Positions 1 through 7,737 of a stretch of 64,000 nt of DNA are shown here, in pieces. Below the pieces are notes generated by a model, which did not search any database, had not been told where the DNA came from, and saw nothing but the letters and a program-made list of their open reading frames with translations. A program made the translations under genes and the position numbers. Source of the DNA: Caldimonas brevitalea (lineage in GTDB: Bacteria; Pseudomonadota; Gammaproteobacteria; Burkholderiales; Burkholderiaceae_C); the NCBI RefSeq assembly GCF_001017435.1, contig NZ_CP011371.1, positions 3,348,001-3,412,000 of the forward strand. The letters run 5' to 3'. The stretch's first letter is position 1. Every line of letters starts with the position of its first letter.

Positions 1-256
1 GGTCGCGGTCTTCGCCATAGTCGTAGACCGCGACGATGCCCGGGTGGTGCAAGCGGCCCGCCGCCTGCGCTTCGTTGCGAAAACGCGCGGCCACCGAGGC
101 GGCCTGCGGGCTGTCGTCGATCAGCTGCTTGCGGATGGTCTTGATCGCGACCTGCCGCTTGATGTCGGGGTCGAACGCCTTGTACACGACACCCATCGCG
201 CCCTCGCCGAGGACGCTGGTGACCGTGTATTTGCCGAGGCGCTCAGGGTGTTTCAT
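1..256 (-). CDS. Hanks-type Ser/Thr protein kinase, N-terminal part (runs off the window)
   Basis: Only the first 85 or so codons are present, read leftward from ATG at 256. The translation begins MKHPERLGKYTVTSVLGEGA and contains the glycine-rich ATP loop GEGAMGVVYKA (residues 17-27) followed by VAIK with the conserved lysine at residue 39. It then reads through an alpha-C-like segment ending HHPGIVAVYDYGED. This is the N-lobe of a eukaryotic-type Ser/Thr kinase; the catalytic loop lies outside the window. The start follows the stop of the haem/HAMP protein upstream by only 9 bases, so the two are probably one transcript and may be one signalling unit. The substrate cannot be inferred. Confidence 0.9.
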   Translation of the reverse strand, partial: MKHPERLGKYTVTSVLGEGAMGVVYKAFDPDIKRQVAIKTIRKQLIDDSPQAASVAARFRNEAQAAGRLHHPGIVAVYDYGEDRD

Positions 257-265
257 CGCGAGGCG

Positions 266-1138
266 TCAGTTGTCCAGCATCTTCATCGCCTGCACCAGGC
301 TCTTGCGCATGCGGCTGAAGGACTGGGCCAGCGTGCCGATTTCATCGCGGCTGGAGGCGTTGAATTCCGGTGCTTCCATCTCACCCAGGCTGACCCGATC
401 GGCAATTGCCGACAAACGGCTCACCGGCTGGATCACCAGCTTCCACAACATCACGTTCAGCGCCGCGCCGATCAGCACGAACACGGCCGTCAGCAGACCC
501 ATGAAGACCTTGAAGGCACTGTCGGCGCGCTGCAGCGGCACCGTCATCGGCACCGACACCACTTGTGCGCCGATCACCTCGTTGAAGTTCCAGCCGAAGC
601 CGTTGGCCGGGCCGTAACGGTCGACCATGGGCTTGGGCGCCGCGTCGACGGTGCTGTGGCAGCGCAAGCAGGCCGGGTCGGTGATCTTGATCGGCCGCGC
701 GACGTAGAGCGAGCGCCCAGTGGGGGTGTCACGCTGGCCGACGAATTCCTTGGTGTCGGGGGAGTTGCGGAACTGGTTGACGATGTCGACCTCCCACTCG
801 ACCGCCCGGTCGCGCGGGTTGGTCGGGTTCAGCGTCGCTTCCTTGTAGGAGTAATCGGGGTACTTCTTGTGCAGCGTCGCCAGCACCTCGGTGGCCGAGT
901 AGGCCGGCACCGACTGGGGCAAAAAGCTGTACTTCATCTGCGTTTCGAGCAGCGGGCCGATCTGGCCCGAAGTGTAGCTGCGCACCGCGAGCGCCTTTTC
1001 TATCAACAAGCGGGCGTGATCCAGCACCTCTTGCTGGGCATTACGTTGCAGCAGGTCGCGCGTGACATAGCCGGTGGCGCCGAGCCCCAGCACGAACACG
1101 AGCACGAAAACCAGATTGAACTTGAGCAGCAGTTTCAT
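266..1138 (-). CDS. membrane sensor with c-type haem motif (DUF3365/Tll0287-like) and HAMP domain
   Basis: 290 residues. A transmembrane helix at about 7-24 is followed by a periplasmic domain of about 180 residues, a second helix at about 210-235 and a HAMP domain to the C terminus (238-288). The periplasmic part has one CXXCH haem-attachment motif, CLRCH at 157-161, and matches the layout of Tll0287-like (DUF3365) c-haem sensor domains. There is no histidine kinase, cyclase or methyl-accepting domain, so the signal must pass to a partner. The Ser/Thr kinase starting 9 bases downstream is the obvious candidate, and a FecR-domain protein lies just upstream on the same strand. Redox or gas sensing is an inference; haem attachment needs the cytochrome c maturation system, not seen here. 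Confidence 0.82.
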   Translation of the reverse strand: MKLLLKFNLVFVLVFVLGLGATGYVTRDLLQRNAQQEVLDHARLLIEKALAVRSYTSGQIGPLLETQMKYSFLPQSVPAYSATEVLATLHKKYPDYSYKEATLNPTNPRDRAVEWEVDIVNQFRNSPDTKEFVGQRDTPTGRSLYVARPIKITDPACLRCHSTVDAAPKPMVDRYGPANGFGWNFNEVIGAQVVSVPMTVPLQRADSAFKVFMGLLTAVFVLIGAALNVMLWKLVIQPVSRLSAIADRVSLGEMEAPEFNASSRDEIGTLAQSFSRMRKSLVQAMKMLDN

Positions 1139-1183
1139 ACGAAGGTCTTGAACAGCGCCTCAACAGGGCGCCGGTAGTGATCA

Positions 1184-2074
1184 TCAGGGGCGCGCGGAAG
1201 AAGAAGACGCGCGGTGCGGCGGCGGCAGATATTTTTCGGGAAACAGCACGCGGTCCCATTCGGGATGGAGTCGCATGTTGGTGATCAGGCCCGTGCGGAA
1301 CTCCGGCTGCGACGCGAGGGGCTTCCAGCGCGGCACGAAGCTCTTGCGCAAGGACTTTTCTGACTGCAGCCATGATTGCACGTCCGCGTAGGCAACTGAG
1401 CCCAGCGTTTTAGGGGGGACGTCGCGGCCCTTGTAACGTTCGGCCAGCGGCGGCAAGGTGTCCCGGAAGGCGCGCGGCATGCGCTCGAGCATCGACGGCG
1501 CAGGCCGCGGTGAGACGCGGCTCTTGCCGTCGCCCTCCTGCTGGTAGGCCTCGCCGTTCTTCAGGCCCAGTGATGCGCCTGCCTTGCCATCGCGGCGCTC
1601 CACCACGCGGCCCTCGCCCGACTCCGAAAACGCGAAGCCGCCGTTGTCGCCGCGATGCGCCACCACCACGCCCTCGGCCGCCAGATCGAAGCTGGGTGAC
1701 GAGAAACCGAGCGGGCGGTTCTTGGCCGCTGCTCCGGCGGGCGTCGACAGCTTGAGCCAACCTTGTTGCAGATACACCCGGTTCGGCTGGCGGCCGCGCT
1801 CACCCGGCAGCGACGGTGCCAGCAGCACACGCGTGGCGGGGCCCAGGTCGGCGATTGCGCCGTCGGCGTACTCCACACGCAGCAAGCCGGTGCCCGAGGT
1901 GGTCTCGACGATGTCGTCGCGCTCCAGACGCACACCTTCGGACAGCGTGAGCTTGGAGGCGCCCCGGATCAACAGGGCCTCCCCCTCTTGGATGGTGACC
2001 ATGGCGAGCGGCTCCGCCCCGGCCCAGGCCGAGAAGCCGCACAAAACCATCCACACCACGATGCGCCCGATCAT
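1184..2074 (-). CDS. secreted FecR-domain protein
   Basis: 296 residues from the ATG at 2074. I preferred this start because GGGAGAG lies just before it and the protein then begins with a signal peptide (MIGRIVVWMVLCGFSAWAGA). An upstream in-frame start would add 20 non-signal residues. After the signal comes a FecR-like domain: an LIRG...L..GVRLERDDIVET stretch, then G.LRVEYADGAIADLGPATRVLL, and a WLKL..PAG segment. The C-terminal 130 residues are basic and proline-rich, without a domain I recognise. In Burkholderiales such periplasmic FecR-domain proteins often accompany kinases or cyclases; here it precedes the haem/HAMP protein and kinase on the same strand. It is not a classical FecR anti-sigma regulator, since no N-terminal cytoplasmic helix or sigma factor is present. 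Confidence 0.75.
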   Translation of the reverse strand: MIGRIVVWMVLCGFSAWAGAEPLAMVTIQEGEALLIRGASKLTLSEGVRLERDDIVETTSGTGLLRVEYADGAIADLGPATRVLLAPSLPGERGRQPNRVYLQQGWLKLSTPAGAAAKNRPLGFSSPSFDLAAEGVVVAHRGDNGGFAFSESGEGRVVERRDGKAGASLGLKNGEAYQQEGDGKSRVSPRPAPSMLERMPRAFRDTLPPLAERYKGRDVPPKTLGSVAYADVQSWLQSEKSLRKSFVPRWKPLASQPEFRTGLITNMRLHPEWDRVLFPEKYLPPPHRASSSSARP

Positions 2075-2280
2075 TTCTCTCCCTTTAGTCGGGAGCACAA
2101 CTCGGCTCCCTCTGCAGTATTGCGCTGCAGTCAACGACGAACGGGCCGCATTGTTTCACCGCGACAGCGGCAGAACGAGCAATAGCCCACTCGAGTGCTA
2201 CGGCGCATCAGAATTTTCCGCTCTCGGTGTCAACTATGTCACCGATCTGCCGACTTCGGCAGCGGAACGCGTGCGCATTG

Positions 2281-3207
2281 TCAACCGAGCAGTTCGATGC
2301 CGACCAATTGGCGCGCCGATTGTGCCCGCATGATGCCCAGCAAGTCAGCCAGGAAAGGCTTGCCGGCCAACGTGCGGGGAGCGGTGGCATGCAACTCGCT
2401 CCACAAGCCCTTGCGGCCGATGCGCTTGGCCACGACGTAGTCGTAATCGACATAGTTCTTCACGCCCCAGTTGGGCAGCGCGGCGAGCCCACGTCGGCTC
2501 GCGACGAGTTGCAGGATCGCGATCGTCAACTCGGCGGTGCGGCGCTGGAACGACACGCCGGCGGGCCGCAGCACCTCACGGATCACGTCGATGCGGTCTT
2601 CGGGGACGGGGTAGGTGATCAGCGTCTCGCCTTCGAAATCGGCGGCTTCCAGGCGCCGCCGGTGACGCAGCGCGTGCTCCACTGGCAACACCGCCAAGAT
2701 TTCGAAACGAAACAAGGGCCAACTTTCCAGGGCCTTGCGGCTGCTGCCACCGGCCCGCGGGGCCGAGCCCACCACCAGCTCGCACTTGCCGGCGCTGAGC
2801 AGGCCCATCGGGTCCGGGTGGAAGCCGGCGACGAGATCCACCTCGACCTCCGGCCAGCGGCGCCGGAACTCGTCCATCACCGGCATCAACCAGTCGAAAC
2901 AGGTGTGACATTCAAGTGCAATACGGAGCTCGCCACGGGTGTCGCTCTGCGCACGCGCCAAATCGCGCTCGGCCTCGGCCACCTGCGGCAATACGAGGCC
3001 CGCCAGGCTCAGCAGCCGTTCGCCGGCCGCTGTGAACCGCAAGCCGGCGCTGGTGCGTTGGAACAGCACCACGCCGTAGTGGGTCTCGAGCGCGCGGACC
3101 TGATGTGACAGTGCCGATTGCGTCAGGTGCACACGGTCGGCTGCGAGCGCGAGCTTGCCGGTTTCTGCAATGGCTTGCAGCGAGCGTAGATGGCGCAGTT
3201 CGATCAT
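2281..3207 (-). CDS. metR: MetR, LysR-family regulator of methionine biosynthesis
   Basis: 308 residues from ATG at 3207, starting MIELRHLRSLQAIAETGKLA. The N-terminal winged helix-turn-helix contains the typical LysR segment AADRVHLTQSALSHQVRALE. The remainder is a substrate-binding-type effector domain that in this family binds homocysteine. The in-frame extension upstream to 3336 is rejected because it runs into the metE control region and is not LysR-like. The gene is divergent from metE with 290 bases between the two starts. That region holds a perfect TGAA-N5-TTCA operator, which supports the MetR assignment over other LysR paralogues. MetR normally activates metE with homocysteine as co-inducer and represses its own gene. 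Confidence 0.93.
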   Translation of the reverse strand: MIELRHLRSLQAIAETGKLALAADRVHLTQSALSHQVRALETHYGVVLFQRTSAGLRFTAAGERLLSLAGLVLPQVAEAERDLARAQSDTRGELRIALECHTCFDWLMPVMDEFRRRWPEVEVDLVAGFHPDPMGLLSAGKCELVVGSAPRAGGSSRKALESWPLFRFEILAVLPVEHALRHRRRLEAADFEGETLITYPVPEDRIDVIREVLRPAGVSFQRRTAELTIAILQLVASRRGLAALPNWGVKNYVDYDYVVAKRIGRKGLWSELHATAPRTLAGKPFLADLLGIMRAQSARQLVGIELLG

Positions 3208-3398
3208 GGAAGCAAGGCGCGAGGGACGAATGACAGCGTGCGCATAGGAGGAGCGGAGATGACAGCGGGACCGCCGCGGACGAGATGGGTTGCTTGCCCA
3301 TTCGACGGGCCGCGGTGGTCCCATGGCCACGCGCACCTGCCACCCCTCGGAGCGGGCCCGGGGAACAGGCGCGTGGCCGCGAACGGGAGCCGCAAGGG

Positions 3399-3433
3399 TT
3401 GAATGAAATTCAAGTTCTGCTGAAAACGTTTCG
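3399..3433. promoter_or_regulatory. MetR operators: one perfect and one imperfect site
   Basis: TGAATGAAATTCA at 3400-3412 is an exact match to the MetR consensus TGAA-N5-TTCA, and the symmetry extends one base each way (3399-3413). Eight bases further on, TGAAAACGTTTCG at 3421-3433 matches the same consensus except for the last base. Two adjacent sites at this spacing, about 65-100 bases before the metE start codon, fit tandem binding of LysR dimers. The assignment rests on the consensus and on the flanking metR and metE genes. Confidence 0.85.
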
Positions 3434-3497
3434 CTTGTTGGAAGCAGTGTCGCAAAACAGACTGCGAGCCGTCAATCACACCCTGCACTGCACCACC

Positions 3498-5789
3498 ATG
3501 GCCCTCACCCACACCCTCGGTTTCCCCCGCGTCGGCGAACGGCGCGAACTGAAGTTTGCACTCGAGTCCTACTGGCAAGGCGCTACCGCCCTCGACACAT
3601 TGGAACGCGTCGTCGCCGATCTATGCGAGCAGCGCTGGCGTCGTCAGGCAGACGCAGGCTGCAGTTGGGTCACCAGCGGCGACTTCGCCTGCTATGACCT
3701 GATGCTCGACCATGCCGCGATGTTCGGCGCCCTGCCCCGCCGCTTCGGGCTCGACCCGTCGCGTTTCGGGCTTGCGGACAGCTTTGCGCTCGCACGCGGC
3801 ACGCCCGAACAGCCGGCGCTCGAGATGACCAAATGGTTCGACACCAACTACCACTACCTGGTGCCCGAACTCGAACCCGGCCAGACCTTCTCGCTGCACG
3901 CCTCGCGCTACCTTGCCCAGCTGAATGCCGCCCGCCGCGCCGGCCATCCGGTCAAGGCGGTGCTGATCGGGCCGGTGACCTTTCTTCGCCTGTCGAAGTG
4001 TGCAGTGCCGGACCAGAAGCTGTCGCTGCTGCCCGCCTTGCTCGAGGTCTACGCCCAACTGCTCGACAAGCTCCGGCACGAGGGCATCGAATGGGTTCAG
4101 ATCGACGAACCGGTGCTCGCCGGCGACCTCGAGCCCGAATGGCAGCAGGCGCTGCGCACGGCCTACCACCGCTTGCAGTCCGAACGCCCGCGGCTGCTGT
4201 TGGCCACCTATTTCGGCTCGGTGCTGCCCCACCTGGCCTTGTTGACGACCTTGCCCGTCGACGGGCTGCACATCGACGTGGTGCGGGCCCCGGAGCAGTT
4301 GCAGCCGATCGCGGCGGCGCTGCCGGCCACATCCGTGCTGTCGGTGGGTATCGTCGACGGGCGCAACGTGTGGCGCTGCGATCTGCGGCGCGCGCTGCAC
4401 ACACTGCGGCCGCTGCAGGTCGAACGTGGCGAGCGCCTGTGGCTGGCACCGTCGTGCTCGCTGCTGCACGTGCCGTACAGCCTCGACAGTGAGACACGGC
4501 TCGGCTCGCAGGTGCGGAGCTGGCTGGCCTTCGCGTACGAGAAGCTCGACGAACTCGAGGTGTTGCGCCGTGCGCTGGTCGAGGGCGAAGACAGCGTGAC
4601 GGACGCGCTGACGCAAAGCGACACCGCCGTTGTCTCTCGCCAGCAGTCACGCCTGGTGCACAACGACTACGTGGCGAAGCGCCAGCGGGCCATCGACCCC
4701 TCGATGTCCACCCGCCCGAGTCCCTTCGACGCACGCATCGCGCGCCAGCGGGCAGCGCTGTCACTGCCGCTGTTGCCCACCACCACGATCGGCTCCTTTC
4801 CGCAGACGCCCGGGATCCGCGCCGCCCGTGCAGCCTACAAGCGTCACGAACTCAACGCCTTCGACTACCTGCAGGCGATGCGCGCCGAGATTGCCCATGC
4901 CATCCGCGAGCAGGAACGCTTGGGCCTCGATGTGTTGGTGCATGGGGAACCCGAACGCAACGACATGGTGGAGTACTTCGCAGAACACCTGTTCGGCTTC
5001 GCGATCACCGAACAGGGCTGGGTGCAAAGCTATGGGTCCCGGTGTGTCAAGCCGCCCATCCTTTACGGGGACATCTGGCGGCCCGACCCGATCACGGTGG
5101 ACACGACCCGCTACGCCCAGTCGCTCACCGACAAGCCCGTCAAGGGCATGCTGACCGGGCCGGTGACGATGCTGCAATGGTCGTTCGTGCGCGACGACCA
5201 GCCGCGCGAGCAGACCGCCCGCCAACTGGCGCTGGCCATCCGCGACGAGGTGGGCGACCTCGAAAAGGCGGGCATCCGCCTCGTGCAGATCGACGAGCCG
5301 GCATTTCGCGAGGGTTTGCCGCTGCGCCGGGACGACTGGCCGCACTACCTGGCGTGGGCCGTCGACGCGTTCAAGCTGGCGTCTTGCGGCGTGCGCGACG
5401 AGACGCAGATCCACACCCACATGTGCTATTCGGAGTTCAACGACATCCTGCCGGCCATCGCGGCGCTCGACGCCGACGTCATCACCATCGAAACCTCGCG
5501 CTCGAACATGGAGTTGCTCGACGGTTTCGCGGCCTACGCCTACCCCAATGAGATCGGCCCCGGCGTCTATGACATCCATGCGCCGCGGGTGCCCAGCCTC
5601 GACGAAATGCAGCGCCTGCTCGAGCGGGCCTGCCAGGTGGTGCCACCGCAGCGCTTGTGGGTCAACCCCGACTGTGGCCTGAAGACAAGGCGCTGGCCCG
5701 AGACGGTAGCGGCCCTGGGCAGCATGGTGCAAGCGGCCCGCACCATGCGCGCGCGCCTGCAGGAGCAAGGAGTCGACCAGCCGGCGTGA
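3498..5789 (+). CDS. metE: MetE, cobalamin-independent methionine synthase
   Basis: 763 residues from ATG at 3498, beginning MALTHTLGFPRVGERRELKF, the usual MetE N terminus. It transfers a methyl group from 5-methyltetrahydropteroyl-tri-L-glutamate to homocysteine in the cytoplasm. The four zinc ligands sit at exactly the E. coli positions: His641 and Cys643 (THMCYSEF), Glu665 (ITIETSRSN) and Cys726 (NPDCGLK). The N-terminal half is the duplicated barrel that binds folate and the C-terminal half carries the metal site. The reading frame is open back to 3285, but that extension lies across the MetR operators and is not MetE-like. There is no strong Shine-Dalgarno before 3498. Expected to be activated by the divergent MetR. 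Confidence 0.97.
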   Translation: MALTHTLGFPRVGERRELKFALESYWQGATALDTLERVVADLCEQRWRRQADAGCSWVTSGDFACYDLMLDHAAMFGALPRRFGLDPSRFGLADSFALARGTPEQPALEMTKWFDTNYHYLVPELEPGQTFSLHASRYLAQLNAARRAGHPVKAVLIGPVTFLRLSKCAVPDQKLSLLPALLEVYAQLLDKLRHEGIEWVQIDEPVLAGDLEPEWQQALRTAYHRLQSERPRLLLATYFGSVLPHLALLTTLPVDGLHIDVVRAPEQLQPIAAALPATSVLSVGIVDGRNVWRCDLRRALHTLRPLQVERGERLWLAPSCSLLHVPYSLDSETRLGSQVRSWLAFAYEKLDELEVLRRALVEGEDSVTDALTQSDTAVVSRQQSRLVHNDYVAKRQRAIDPSMSTRPSPFDARIARQRAALSLPLLPTTTIGSFPQTPGIRAARAAYKRHELNAFDYLQAMRAEIAHAIREQERLGLDVLVHGEPERNDMVEYFAEHLFGFAITEQGWVQSYGSRCVKPPILYGDIWRPDPITVDTTRYAQSLTDKPVKGMLTGPVTMLQWSFVRDDQPREQTARQLALAIRDEVGDLEKAGIRLVQIDEPAFREGLPLRRDDWPHYLAWAVDAFKLASCGVRDETQIHTHMCYSEFNDILPAIAALDADVITIETSRSNMELLDGFAAYAYPNEIGPGVYDIHAPRVPSLDEMQRLLERACQVVPPQRLWVNPDCGLKTRRWPETVAALGSMVQAARTMRARLQEQGVDQPA

Positions 5790-5813
5790 GGCCGCGGCTA
5801 CAGTGGCAAAGGT

Positions 5814-6932
5814 GTGCCCGACATCCTTGCCACGATGCCCAGACGCGCGTCCGATACTCCCTCTTCGCCCGAGCCTCCGCAGATCGACCTGTTTGCCACC
5901 GAAGCCATGGTGTCTTCAGGGGGCGCGCCCGCGCCTTCGGTCGGCGGACGCCCCAAGCCGCCGCCGGCTGACGCAGCTGCGACGCTGGAAGCGGCTGCGG
6001 TCTCCGACGAAGTCCTCGCGCTGGCCGCGGCACTCCCGGCCGAGGTCCGCTTCGGCACCTCCTCCTGGCACTTCCCCGGCTGGGAGGGCCTGGTGTGGGG
6101 ACGCGGATATGCCGAAGGCACGCTGTCCAAGCGCGGGCTGACCGCCTACTCGCAGCACCCGTTGCTGCGCTGCGTCAGCCTCGACCGCAGCTTCTACCGG
6201 CCGCTGGACGCCGCCGCCTACGCCCAACTCGCGGCGCAGGTCGCCCCTGGCTTTCGGTTTGTCGTCAAGGCCCCGTCGAGCGTCACGGACGCGGTGGTGC
6301 GCAGCCACGCCGACGGCCGCGCGATGGAGCCCAATCCGCTGTTTCTCGATGCCGGCTCGGCAGTCGAGCTGCTGGTGAGGCCGGCGGTACAAGGCCTGGG
6401 CCCCACACTGGGCGTGCTGGTGTTCCAGGTGTCGCCGCTGCCGCTGGCCTGGCTGACGCAGCCCGCTGCCTGGCTGGAGCGGCTCGACACCTTGTTGGCC
6501 GCCGTGTCCGCGGCACTCGCCGACACCGGCCACCCGGCCCTGGTGGCCGTCGAAGTGCGCGACCCCGAGCTGCTGACGCCGGCCCTGGCCGCCTGTCTGA
6601 AACGCCACGGTGCGAGCTATTGCCTCGGCCTGCACGACCGCATGCCGACCATCGACGCGCAGCTGCCCCTGCTGCGCGCCCTGTGGCCCGGGCCGCTGGT
6701 GTGCCGCTGGAACCTGCAGCGCGGGTTCCGGTATGAACAGGCGCGCCGCCGCTTCGAGCCCTTCGATCGGCTGCTCGCGCCCGACCCCGACACGCGGCAC
6801 ATCCTGGCCAAGGTCATCGCGGCGACCGCAGGTGCCGGCCATGCCGTTTTTGTAACTATCAACAACAAAGCTGAAGGAAGCGCGCCATTGTCAGTGCTCG
6901 AGTTGGCAAAAGCCGTGCTCGGCCGGGGTTGA
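5814..6932 (+). CDS. DUF72 (YecE-like) family protein
   Basis: 372 residues from GTG at 5814, 24 bases after metE on the same strand. An alternative ATG at 5835 would remove seven residues; neither has a convincing ribosome-binding site. The first 75 residues are low-complexity and proline/alanine-rich. The DUF72 barrel follows, starting VRFGTSSWHFPGWEGLVW, with LDRSFYRPL, FRFVVKAPSSVTD, VAVEVRDPELL and a C-terminal GHAVFVTINNKAEGSAPLSV, the typical family ending. DUF72 proteins have a TIM-barrel fold; their biochemical role is not settled. The closeness to metE suggests possible read-through but no functional link is evident. Confidence 0.85.
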   Translation: MPDILATMPRRASDTPSSPEPPQIDLFATEAMVSSGGAPAPSVGGRPKPPPADAAATLEAAAVSDEVLALAAALPAEVRFGTSSWHFPGWEGLVWGRGYAEGTLSKRGLTAYSQHPLLRCVSLDRSFYRPLDAAAYAQLAAQVAPGFRFVVKAPSSVTDAVVRSHADGRAMEPNPLFLDAGSAVELLVRPAVQGLGPTLGVLVFQVSPLPLAWLTQPAAWLERLDTLLAAVSAALADTGHPALVAVEVRDPELLTPALAACLKRHGASYCLGLHDRMPTIDAQLPLLRALWPGPLVCRWNLQRGFRYEQARRRFEPFDRLLAPDPDTRHILAKVIAATAGAGHAVFVTINNKAEGSAPLSVLELAKAVLGRG

Positions 6933-6954
6933 ACGCTGGCCCTGCGCGACAAAG

Positions 6955-7707
6955 ATGAAGATACTGGAGCACTGGAGCCCATCGATGCCCGGTAGCCCCC
7001 TACACGCCCGAGACTCCCGCCGCAGCCGCGCCCACCCGGCGCTCGGCACGCCGCAGGCGCCTGCGTGGTCGGGCGGCCCACCGCTGCGTCCGCCGATGAA
7101 CTGGGCCGACCGGGTCGGCGAAATCGCCATCGGCCTGCTCGTCACGCTGATGTTCACCGGCGCTTTCGCGGTGCTCGGCAGCCCGCGCGGGGCCATCGGC
7201 CTGAGCGCACTGTCGGCCAGCACCGCCTGGAGCCTGATTTGCGGCGTCATGTACTGGCGCGGGCTGTGTTTGCGGCGCGGCTGGCAGCAGCGCTTCCAGC
7301 GCGACCTCCAGCAATCGGCCGACGACCGCGGTTTTGTCGACGGCCTGAGCGAGGAACTGCCGGCCAGCCTGGTCAAGAGCCTGAGCCCCGCCGAACTGGC
7401 GCGCCTGCGGGCCCAACTGCCGGACCTCGCGCCGCCGACGACCTCCGGACTCGACGTCGTCGGCGCGGTCCAGACCTTTGTCGTGGTGTTCTGCGGCACC
7501 TTCCCCGTCGCCCTGCCCTTGTGGTGGATTGCCGACGCCAGCCTGGCCTTGGGCGTCACCCACGCCGCCACCGTCGTGCTGCTGTTCGTGGCCGGCCTGT
7601 TCCTCGGGCGCAGGTCCAGCAGCGGGCGTGCTGCCGTGCTGGGCTGTGCGCTGGCCGGGCTGGGGGCCCTGCTGGCCGCGCTGTGTCGCCTGCTGCAGGG
7701 CTGGTGA
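6955..7707 (+). CDS. membrane protein, weakly VIT/CCC1-like
   Basis: 250 residues. The first 45 are basic and proline-rich, then come about five hydrophobic helices: roughly 55-75, 85-102, 168-185, 190-212 and 222-245. Between helices 2 and 3 lies a charged cytoplasmic-looking segment with LSEELPASLVKSLSPAELARLRAQL. The closing part, VVVFCGTFPVALPLWW followed by a helix pair, resembles the C-terminal half of VIT1/CCC1 iron or manganese transporters, but the characteristic N-terminal metal-binding residues are not clear to me. A start at the internal Met near residue 48 (MNWADRVGEI) is equally possible. The function is not assigned. It converges on the acylase gene with 30 bases between the stops. 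Confidence 0.65.
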   Translation: MKILEHWSPSMPGSPLHARDSRRSRAHPALGTPQAPAWSGGPPLRPPMNWADRVGEIAIGLLVTLMFTGAFAVLGSPRGAIGLSALSASTAWSLICGVMYWRGLCLRRGWQQRFQRDLQQSADDRGFVDGLSEELPASLVKSLSPAELARLRAQLPDLAPPTTSGLDVVGAVQTFVVVFCGTFPVALPLWWIADASLALGVTHAATVVLLFVAGLFLGRRSSSGRAAVLGCALAGLGALLAALCRLLQGW

Positions 7708-7737
7708 GCCCGACCGGCCGCAGCGCCGGCGGTGGGC

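Noticed and set aside
1184..2074. FecIR iron-uptake signalling pair
   Set aside because: No sigma factor and no cytoplasmic anti-sigma segment; the protein is secreted and only the FecR fold region is shared.
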